Part shown: positions 13,615 to 19,435 of the stretch, one piece after another
Layout: every line of letters starts with the position of its first letter
Position numbering within the stretch: the first letter of the stretch is position 1
Origin: CAKZRD01 sp964549155
Lineage (GTDB): Archaea; Nanobdellota; Nanobdellia; Pacearchaeales; GW2011-AR1
NCBI GenBank assembly: GCA_964549155.1
Contig: CAZJUG010000012.1
Location: forward strand, 1-21,405
DNA: 21,405 nt
Direction of reading: 5' to 3'
Notes under the pieces: model-generated
Databases searched by the model: none
What the model saw: only the letters and a program-made list of their open reading frames with translations
Told to the model about the DNA's origin: nothing
Position numbers and translations under genes: made by a program

Positions 13615-15664
13615 TCTTCACCTCCTTTATCTTTTGAAGATTTTTTTCCGTATTATCAGCTTCTTCAATCCCCTCACAAATTGGACAAAATTCATGTTCT
13701 CCAGCAATATAACCATGGATCGGACAAACAGAAAATGTGGGTGTAATTGTATAGTAAGGCAATTTGAATTTATCAGCAATCTTTTTAATAAGATTTTTCA
13801 CAGATTCCTTTTCAAGTTTTTCTCCAATGAAAGAATGAAAAACGGTTCCCCCAGTATATTTTGTTTGTAACTCGTCTTGTAGTTCTAATGCCTCAAACAA
13901 ATCAGGAGTATAATTCACAGGAAGCTGTGTTGAATTTGTATAATATGGTGGAGCTCCAAATTCTTGAAAATCTTTTTCATTAGAAACATTAATCTTTCCA
14001 AATTTTTTCTTATCTATTCTGGCAAATCTATATGTCGTCCCCTCTCCTGGAGTCGCTTCCAAATTATAAATATTTCCTGTCTCTTTTTGATATTCTTCTA
14101 ACTTTGACCTCATAAAATCTAAAACTTCAATAGCAAATGCCTTCCCTTTTTCAGAGGCTATATTTTCTCCCGGCATAAAATTAGTAATTGCCTCGTTCAT
14201 ACCCAAAAGTCCGATAGTAGCAAAATGATTCTTCCAATAATTTCCAAATCTTTCCTTAACCTGTCTTAAATAAAACTTAGAATAGGGATACAATCCATTG
14301 TCAGTCATTTTTTCTATAGCTTTTCTTTTTATCTCTAAACTCTCCTTAGCAATTTCCATCAATGAATCAACTCTTTTCAAAAAATCTTCTTTTGAAGAAG
14401 AAACAAAACCAATCCGAGGCATGTTTAAAGTTACAACACCTATAGAACCTGTTTGAGGATTCGCACCAAACAATCCCCCACCCCTTTTTCTTAATTCTGT
14501 TTGATCCAATCTAAGACGACAACACATACTTCTCGCATCCTCGGGTTTCATATCAGAATTAACAAAATTAGAAAAATAAGGAATTCCATATTTCGCAGTC
14601 ATTTCCCAAATTAAATCGTGTTCTGGATTATCCCAATCGAAATCTTTTGTAATATTATATGTTGGGATAGGAAATGTAAAAACTCTTCCAGATGCATCTC
14701 CTTCAAGCATCACCTCTGCAAATGCACGATTGAATGTAGCCATCTCTTTTTCAAATTCCTTATAAGTTTCCTTTTGAAGAACACCCCCAATCATGACAGG
14801 CTCATCTTTCATATAAGAAGGAACTTTCAAATCAAGAGTAACATTTGTGAAAGGAGTTTGAAAACCTACCCTCGTAGGAACCGCAAGATTGAAAATAAAT
14901 TCTTGCATAATCTGTTTTACTTCCTTGTAAGATAGGTTATCATAACGAATGAATGGAGCGAGCAAACTATCAAAATTAGAAAATGCTTGAGCCCCCGCAG
15001 TTTCTCCTTGGAGAGTATAAAAAAAGTTAACTATCTGCATCAATGCAGTTCTCAAATGTTTTGCAGGTCTTGATTGGACTTTTCCCTTTACTCCCGTAAA
15101 ACCAACTGAAAGTAAATCCTTCAAATCCCACCCGACACAGTATGCTCCCAAAGTTCCTAAATCATGAATATGGAGATCCCCCTCCTCATGAGCTTTTCTT
15201 ATCGCTTCAGGATAAATTCTCCTTAACCAATAATTAGTGATTATCTTAGTAGCAATGTAATTATTCAATCCTTGAAGAGAAAATCCCATATTGGAATTTT
15301 CTTTTACCATCCAATCGTCTAAACCAATATAATCTTCAACAGCCTCAATAGTATCGAACAAACCTTTTACATTCCTTAATTCATCATGACTTTGTCTATA
15401 AAGAATATATGCTTTCGCAGTTTGATCATGTCCTTCTTTTATCAAAACACTTTCCACCAGATTCTGAACATCTTCAACAGAAGGAATACTAAATTCATTA
15501 TATTTCTCTTCTAACTTTTTAAGAACAATATCTGAAACATGTTTAGCTTTTTCTTGGTCGTTCCCCCCAACAGCTCTTGCAGCCTTCCAAATTGCATCAG
15601 TTATTTTATCCCGATTGAACAAAACAACACTACCATCTCTCTTTCTTATTTTTTTAATTGTCAT
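13604..15664 (-). CDS. nrdD: Class III anaerobic ribonucleoside-triphosphate reductase, large part lacking the glycyl-radical site
   Basis: Reduces NTPs to dNTPs under anaerobic conditions. Residues 1 to about 90 form an ATP-cone allosteric domain (KKIRKRDGSVVLFNRDKITD). The catalytic barrel follows, with HIHDLGTLGAYCVGWDLKDL, NFDSLLAPF, SMCCRLRLD (Cys near 379-380) and LFGANPQTGSIGVVTLNMPR. The zinc segment SVCPIHGYIAGEHEFCPIC lies near 646-664. A normal NrdD would then enter the EVYSRV...GY radical loop within a few residues. Here the chain instead ends about 24 residues later in Lys/Glu/Asn-rich sequence, and the radical loop is encoded by the overlapping small gene. A strong ribosome binding site (gggagggg) precedes the ATG, which overlaps the upstream TSCPD gene by 11 bases. 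Confidence 0.92.
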   Translation of the reverse strand: MTIKKIRKRDGSVVLFNRDKITDAIWKAARAVGGNDQEKAKHVSDIVLKKLEEKYNEFSIPSVEDVQNLVESVLIKEGHDQTAKAYILYRQSHDELRNVKGLFDTIEAVEDYIGLDDWMVKENSNMGFSLQGLNNYIATKIITNYWLRRIYPEAIRKAHEEGDLHIHDLGTLGAYCVGWDLKDLLSVGFTGVKGKVQSRPAKHLRTALMQIVNFFYTLQGETAGAQAFSNFDSLLAPFIRYDNLSYKEVKQIMQEFIFNLAVPTRVGFQTPFTNVTLDLKVPSYMKDEPVMIGGVLQKETYKEFEKEMATFNRAFAEVMLEGDASGRVFTFPIPTYNITKDFDWDNPEHDLIWEMTAKYGIPYFSNFVNSDMKPEDARSMCCRLRLDQTELRKRGGGLFGANPQTGSIGVVTLNMPRIGFVSSSKEDFLKRVDSLMEIAKESLEIKRKAIEKMTDNGLYPYSKFYLRQVKERFGNYWKNHFATIGLLGMNEAITNFMPGENIASEKGKAFAIEVLDFMRSKLEEYQKETGNIYNLEATPGEGTTYRFARIDKKKFGKINVSNEKDFQEFGAPPYYTNSTQLPVNYTPDLFEALELQDELQTKYTGGTVFHSFIGEKLEKESVKNLIKKIADKFKLPYYTITPTFSVCPIHGYIAGEHEFCPICEGIEEADNTEKNLQKIKEVKNEN
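13619..13625 (-). promoter_or_regulatory. Strong Shine-Dalgarno site for the glycyl-radical peptide
   Basis: The minus strand reads aaaggaggtgaagaATG. The GGAGGTG core is four bases from the start and a near-perfect anti-SD match. It lies inside the coding sequence of the large NrdD gene, where it encodes Lys-Glu-Val. It is the best ribosome binding site I see in the window. Confidence 0.75.
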
Positions 15665-16163
15665 CTTCCCCTCCCGAATGTTCTACACCCTTAGATAGTT
15701 CCCCACCATAAAATTGTCTATCCATAAATTTGAAAATATAGTCTACGATAGATCTCGCTTGAGGAATTTCTGAATTTGTCGTATGTCCATGAGGTTCAAA
15801 ATTATTACCAATAAATTTCTTACACAAATCAAGACCAGATACACCATACTGCAATCCTATTGAAATTGAGGTTCCAAAAGCATCCATCATCCCACCCATA
15901 GTACTTCCTTCTTTTGCCATGGTTATAAAAACTTCTCCAGGAGAACCATCTTCATAAAGACCGAATGTGGCATAACCTTCATGCCCTGCAACATTGAATT
16001 TGTGAGTTATGGACCTTCGAGTATTTGTAAGTCGCTTTCTCCTAGGGGGAATAGAGATTCCTTGGCTATCTAATAATTTTACAAGACCTTCAACACCAAC
16101 TTCATTGAGAGAAACCTCTCTTCCATTAGAATCTTGAACAATCAATCTGTAATTATTTTCCAT
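15654..16163 (-). CDS. Orphan TSCPD-domain protein (C-terminal domain of class II ribonucleotide reductase, NrdJb-like)
   Basis: 169 residues. The segment from about residue 40 (PPRRKRLTNTRRSITHKF) matches the C-terminal TSCPD domain of B12-dependent class II reductases. It continues through GEVFITMAKEGSTMGGMMDA, FGTSISIGLQYGVSGLDL and NNFEPHGHTTNSEIPQARSI to VDYIFKFMDRQF. In NrdJ this domain follows the catalytic barrel; in Pseudomonas it is on a separate chain, NrdJb. No class II catalytic chain is visible here. The gene overlaps nrdR (11 bases) and the large nrdD (11 bases), so it is translated together with a class III enzyme. Its role is unknown: a regulator, an accessory subunit, or a partner of a NrdJ encoded elsewhere. 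The family assignment is fairly firm. Confidence 0.8.
   Translation of the reverse strand: MENNYRLIVQDSNGREVSLNEVGVEGLVKLLDSQGISIPPRRKRLTNTRRSITHKFNVAGHEGYATFGLYEDGSPGEVFITMAKEGSTMGGMMDAFGTSISIGLQYGVSGLDLCKKFIGNNFEPHGHTTNSEIPQARSIVDYIFKFMDRQFYGGELSKGVEHSGGEDDN
15668..15675 (-). promoter_or_regulatory. Shine-Dalgarno site for nrdD
   Basis: The minus strand reads gggaggggaagATG. The purine-rich core lies three bases before the ATG at 15664, inside the 3' end of the TSCPD gene. It supports this start for an internal operon gene. Confidence 0.6.
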
Positions 16164-16611
16164 CTTTTTTAGCAGTCAATCCCTTTAATTCTTCCTTGAA
16201 ATCTTCAATATCTGCAAATTCTCTATAGACTGAAGCAAAACGAATATAAGCAATTTTATCTACCCGCTTTAGTGTATCCATAATTATCTCTCCAATCTTA
16301 GAAGAAGGAATATCTTTGTCTTTTGCAAATCTATAAATCCTTGATTCTATATCTGAAACAATCTCATCAATCTTACCCGAATCAAAAGGTCTCTTTTCAA
16401 AAGCCTTTTCAACACCATTTTTTAATTTGTCTCTATCAAATTTTTGCCGAGTCCCATCTTTCTTTAGAACATTCAAATCTAACTCAACTCTTTCAAAAGT
16501 CGTAAACCTCTTCCCACATTTCAGACATTCCCTCCTTCTCCGAGTAATTGCTTCGCTATCCCTTTTATCAGTAACTTTCGTATCAGCATTTTGGCAATAT
16601 GGACATATCAT
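16153..16611 (-). CDS. nrdR: Transcriptional repressor NrdR
   Basis: A zinc-ribbon plus ATP-cone regulator that senses ATP/dATP and represses ribonucleotide reductase genes. The zinc ribbon uses Cys3, Cys6, Cys29 and Cys32 (CPYC, CLKCGKRF) with the Arg-rich DNA-binding stretch RRRREC between them. The ATP cone begins near residue 50 (VLKKDGTRQKFDRDKLKNGV) and ends with IAYIRFASVYREFADIEDF, a strongly conserved NrdR signature. At 152 residues it is full length by bacterial standards. NrdR is mainly bacterial, so its presence here suggests horizontal acquisition or a DPANN-specific tradition. It is the first gene of the nrd operon, and two NrdR-box-like sites lie just upstream, implying autoregulation. 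Confidence 0.95.
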   Translation of the reverse strand: MICPYCQNADTKVTDKRDSEAITRRRRECLKCGKRFTTFERVELDLNVLKKDGTRQKFDRDKLKNGVEKAFEKRPFDSGKIDEIVSDIESRIYRFAKDKDIPSSKIGEIIMDTLKRVDKIAYIRFASVYREFADIEDFKEELKGLTAKKDGK

Positions 16612-16634
16612 CTTCTTTTTATCATTTTAAAATA

Positions 16635-16650
16635 ACACAAGATATTGTAT
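16635..16650. promoter_or_regulatory. NrdR box 1
   Basis: The sequence acacaagatattgtat agrees at 14 of 16 positions with the bacterial NrdR-box consensus acaCwAtATaTwGtgt as I remember it. It lies 24 bases upstream of the nrdR ATG and downstream of the likely transcription start. Confidence 0.7.
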
Positions 16651-16666
16651 CTAAATGTCATCTTAA

Positions 16667-16682
16667 CCACAACAAATTGTAG
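16667..16682. promoter_or_regulatory. NrdR box 2
   Basis: The sequence ccacaacaaattgtag agrees at about 11 of 16 positions with the same consensus. It starts exactly 32 bp from box 1, leaving 16 bp between them. That is three helical turns, the spacing typical of paired NrdR boxes. It covers the transcription start predicted from the TATA box at 16697-16706. Confidence 0.6.
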
Positions 16683-16696
16683 TTAGATGGCTTTTC

Positions 16697-16706
16697 TTTT
16701 TAAATG
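16697..16706 (-). promoter_or_regulatory. TATA-like box of the nrdR operon
   Basis: The minus strand reads catttaaaaa, which would set transcription start near 16676, inside NrdR box 2. That gives a leader of about 65 bases, longer than at other genes here. A second AT-rich match (16624-16634) is too close to the ATG to serve it. Confidence 0.45.
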
Positions 16707-16733
16707 TTTGTTACCACTTTTTGTAGTTTTAGA

Positions 16734-17348
16734 TTATCCGAACCTATTTTCATAAGCTTTTACTACATCTTTGAAAACGGCTTCAGGAGACTGAGCCCCA
16801 TTTATGACTACAACATTATGGTTTGGGAGATTTTTAAGTTTCAGATAGTTCTGTCTCAGTTTTTCGACAAATTCTTTTTGTTTTTCAAATTTTTGCTCAG
16901 TTTTTCTCCCCTTGTCTGAACCCATCCTAGAAAAAGCAGTATCTACTGGGACATCAATCAAATAAATCATATCCGGAATTCGAATACCTTTGTGCATCTT
17001 CAATAAGTCAGATAGAGAAACTCCTTGTGTTTGCTGATAAGCGAGTGTAGAAAAAGAAAATCTATCACTTACAACATCAATCCCTTTTTCAAGATTCGGC
17101 AAAATAACTTCCTCCTGATGTCTTCTACGATCGTTCACAAAAAGATTTGCCAAAAGTTGAGCCTTAGAATATGGGTCAGAGTCTGACTGAAGAATTTCTC
17201 TTATATTTACATCCTTATAAGGTTCTCTAGTCATTAAGACATGATTATACTTACTTTTAGAAAATAAATAATCAAAAAACATTTTAACCTGTGTAGATTT
17301 CCCACACCCATCAATTCCTTCAAATGTAATAAATTTTCCTTGTTCCAT
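16734..17348 (-). CDS. tmk: Thymidylate kinase
   Basis: Phosphorylates dTMP to dTDP. The P-loop GIDGCGKS is at residues 11-18. A TREP segment follows (MTREPYKDVNIREIL), the DRFSFSTLAYQ motif is near residue 95, and a Lys/Arg LID-like stretch is present (FSRMGSDKGRKTEQKFEKQ). The length of 204 residues is typical. Its ATG abuts the stop of the thyX-like gene (TAAATG), so the enzyme making dTMP and the one using it are co-translated. A gap of 122 bases to nrdR carries the nrd promoter and NrdR boxes, so the two operons may be separately controlled. Confidence 0.93.
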   Translation of the reverse strand: MEQGKFITFEGIDGCGKSTQVKMFFDYLFSKSKYNHVLMTREPYKDVNIREILQSDSDPYSKAQLLANLFVNDRRRHQEEVILPNLEKGIDVVSDRFSFSTLAYQQTQGVSLSDLLKMHKGIRIPDMIYLIDVPVDTAFSRMGSDKGRKTEQKFEKQKEFVEKLRQNYLKLKNLPNHNVVVINGAQSPEAVFKDVVKAYENRFG

Positions 17349-18515
17349 TTAAACCATTCTCTCCAAATACATTGAAGACCCGAAGTTACATCCACCCTTT
17401 TTACAACCGCCATCCAAACAAACAGGTTGTCTTAATCTTTCCATTTCAGGAAAATGTCTTGAATATTTATCTAAAACATCTGAAACAACTCTCGCAGTTT
17501 CCAATTGTGCGAGACCACACTCCCTTTCTTCAGCTTTTGCAGACAAATGTTCTCTCATACCTCTTTCCCCAACAAGAAGTAATTGGGCTTGGGGAAAATC
17601 ATTTTCCGAAACATTTCTTAAATCTTGAACCCATTCAGACTCCTTCCCAGAAGCTTCCACCAATCGGGGAATATAAAATCCCCTTGGAGCCCCTTTCTGA
17701 TAACCCTCGGAAACAGAATATGTAGCAAGTCTATGTCTATGTAACTGAGCCAAAGAAGCAAAACTAGCATCGTAATTAGTTGAATATATATCTGCCCCGA
17801 AATGTTCCTCAACAGGATTACGAAAAAACCTTGATGGAATGTTACCCTTCATCTTAACTTGTGCTTCATCAATAACCCATCTTCCTATTTCATCAGATTC
17901 AATAAACCCTTGCATTGATTCAGAAAGTCTTCTTTTGAATTCGTCAGAACTACCTGAATTTTCAGAGATAAAGTCTCTAAATTGATGATAAATGATATTC
18001 ATCTGTCTCCAAGTTAAAGAATGAGTCATCTTTGTTGGAGTAAAGACAGAAGTCATATATCTTGCATTTTCTTGAGCGAGTTTCTCCATATTTGTTTTTT
18101 TATCACCCCCAACAGCATATAACTTTGGAAATTTATCTTGAGGAAATCTTTGCTTCATTTCCTCAATATACCAATCATTCCATTTATCATAAAGATTTTT
18201 CTGAAGATTCGGAATTCCATCCATCACAGTATATCTAGCAGATTTCTCAGAAGTTGTATACATTCCTTGATTATTGAAGACCATTGCAAGAGCTTTTTCA
18301 GGACCATTGAAATAGAAATTTAAATTGAAATGATCGAACGGACTATGATGTCCCCGACCAATAAGACTTCCAACAAGACCTTTCTTGAAATCCTCTTCAA
18401 TTAAATGATCCCAATCTTTATCTGTGTAACAAATTCTCGCATGATTTTGCACCCACCTTTTCGCATCTTGCTGATTCCTAATCCCCTCAGTAGAACCAAT
18501 TAATTGAACTTTCAT
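17349..18515 (-). CDS. thyX: ThyX-like FAD-dependent thymidylate synthase, tandem-domain form
   Basis: Converts dUMP to dTMP using methylenetetrahydrofolate and FAD. At 388 residues it is far longer than ordinary ThyX (about 220-250). The first half has RGHHSPFDHFNLNFYF (54-69) and TTSEKSARYT (87-96), matching the HxSPxEH and xExSxRY parts of ThyX, but the RHR triplet is replaced by NQG (82-84 region). The second half has NPVEEHFGADIYSTNYDASF and LHRHRLATYS (RHR near 259-261), but lacks the ExSxRY part. Two fused, complementary ThyX domains explain this. The C-terminus has clustered Cys (CLDGGCKKGGC), possibly metal-binding. It is first in the operon, with a TATA box 27 bases before the ATG. 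Pairing with tmk and dCMP deaminase supports thymidylate synthesis. Confidence 0.78.
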   Translation of the reverse strand: MKVQLIGSTEGIRNQQDAKRWVQNHARICYTDKDWDHLIEEDFKKGLVGSLIGRGHHSPFDHFNLNFYFNGPEKALAMVFNNQGMYTTSEKSARYTVMDGIPNLQKNLYDKWNDWYIEEMKQRFPQDKFPKLYAVGGDKKTNMEKLAQENARYMTSVFTPTKMTHSLTWRQMNIIYHQFRDFISENSGSSDEFKRRLSESMQGFIESDEIGRWVIDEAQVKMKGNIPSRFFRNPVEEHFGADIYSTNYDASFASLAQLHRHRLATYSVSEGYQKGAPRGFYIPRLVEASGKESEWVQDLRNVSENDFPQAQLLLVGERGMREHLSAKAEERECGLAQLETARVVSDVLDKYSRHFPEMERLRQPVCLDGGCKKGGCNFGSSMYLERMV

Positions 18516-18535
18516 AAAGTTAAACCCTTTGAGGG

Positions 18536-18548
18536 CTATTTAAATAAT
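18536..18548 (-). promoter_or_regulatory. TATA-like box of the thyX-tmk operon
   Basis: The minus strand reads attatttaaatag, centred about 27 bases before the ATG at 18515, consistent with a leaderless transcript. The rest of the divergent spacer up to 18730 holds only weak inverted repeats (gaaaattttc at 18629-18638; ttcgt/acgaa at 18636-18650) and no gene that I can support. Confidence 0.5.
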
Positions 18549-18730
18549 CATCCCCTGAAAAATACACAATCCAGAACAATCACATTTAAAAACGAATTCA
18601 CTAGGAAGAAACAACTGTGTTGAAAAGTGAAAATTTTCGTGATTGACGAACAAAGTGAGAAAATCTTAAGCTAATTTTTCTTTGATTAGGGGGAACTTTC
18701 TTTTGTGAAAAAAAGTAGTCCAAACAAAAA

Positions 18731-18740
18731 CCTTATAACC
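18731..18740 (+). promoter_or_regulatory. TATA-like box of the HIT gene
   Basis: The sequence ccttataacc is centred about 26 bases before the ATG at 18761. No Shine-Dalgarno sequence is visible, again pointing to a leaderless mRNA. Confidence 0.5.
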
Positions 18741-18760
18741 TTCAGAATATAAATAAAATT

Positions 18761-19384
18761 ATGCTAACCTCAGAACAAGCAAATGCAATAAAAGAACAAC
18801 TTCTCGGACAATTAGATAATTTCCCCGAAGACAAAAGAGAACTGATAAAAGAAAAAATTTTATCTATGTCTGTTGAAGAAGTAGAATCTTTCGTAAAAGA
18901 GAATCAGCTTACACATATGCAAAAACCACAAGAAGCACAAACGACAGAATGTATATTTTGCAATATTGCATCAAAGCAGATTTCTTCTTTTATCTTAGAC
19001 GAAGACAAAGAAAACCTTACAGTTTTAGAAATCAATCCACTGAGTAAAGGGCATTTGATGGTAATCCCAAAAAAACATCTTGAAACTTCCCAAATACCAG
19101 CATCAACATTCAGAATAGCAAAAAAATTGGCAAAGAAAATAAAAACAAAATTTAAGCCAAAAGAGATTAAGATAAATTCTCAGAATATTATCGGACACTC
19201 ATTAATTGAAGTTCTTCCACTTTACGGAAATGAAACAGAAAGAAAAAAAGCTCCAGAAGGAGAATTAAAAGAACTTCAAACTGCATTAAAGGTTATCAAA
19301 AAGAACAAATCCGAAAGAAAGCCAAAATCAAAAAAACAAGATTCTTCTCCTAAATTGCCAGTATTGAAGCCAAGAATTCCATAG
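18761..19384 (+). CDS. HIT-like protein with helical N-terminal extension and degenerate catalytic motif
   Basis: 207 residues. Residues 1-60 are charged and helical (LTSEQANAIKEQLLGQLDNF, with MSVEEVESFVKENQ). From residue 64 the sequence follows the HIT fold: CIFCNIASKQISSFILDED (zinc-type Cys64 and Cys67) and LEINPLSKGHLMVIPKKHLE. Where active HIT hydrolases have HxHxHxx, this protein has IIGHSLIEVLPLYG (about 143-156). Only one His remains, so nucleotide hydrolase or transferase chemistry is unlikely. The last 35 residues are a Lys/Ser/Pro-rich tail that may bind nucleic acid or be disordered. I think similar proteins occur in Pacearchaeota-type genomes, which would make this a lineage trait rather than decay. 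Its function is unknown. Confidence 0.75.
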   Translation: MLTSEQANAIKEQLLGQLDNFPEDKRELIKEKILSMSVEEVESFVKENQLTHMQKPQEAQTTECIFCNIASKQISSFILDEDKENLTVLEINPLSKGHLMVIPKKHLETSQIPASTFRIAKKLAKKIKTKFKPKEIKINSQNIIGHSLIEVLPLYGNETERKKAPEGELKELQTALKVIKKNKSERKPKSKKQDSSPKLPVLKPRIP

Positions 19385-19416
19385 ATGACTTTTGATTGAC
19401 CAATAATAGGAATCAG

Positions 19417-19435
19417 CCCTAAAAATTCCTTAGGG
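19417..19435. terminator. Hairpin between convergent genes, possible bidirectional terminator
   Basis: CCCTAA (19417-19422) pairs with TTAGGG (19430-19435) around a seven-base A/T-rich loop. It lies in the 45-base gap between the convergent HIT and glycosidase-like genes and overlaps the stop codon of the latter. Archaeal termination depends mainly on T runs, so the hairpin role is uncertain. Confidence 0.3.

Noticed and set aside
13604..13625. Programmed +1 frameshift joining the large NrdD to the glycyl peptide, with the Shine-Dalgarno as stimulator
   Set aside because: The spacing Shine-Dalgarno to ATG is ideal for initiation, there is no clear slippery codon, and the fusion would insert about 22 unrelated residues between the zinc segment and the radical loop. 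Kept only as a minor alternative.
13604..15664. Intein or self-splicing intron in nrdD explaining the split
   Set aside because: Intein or intron splicing signals and endonuclease motifs are absent, and the two parts overlap rather than being separated by an insert.
18549..18730. Possible small gene or riboswitch between thyX and the HIT gene
   Set aside because: Only short, weak inverted repeats; no coding frame with a start signal and no aptamer-like pattern I recognise.
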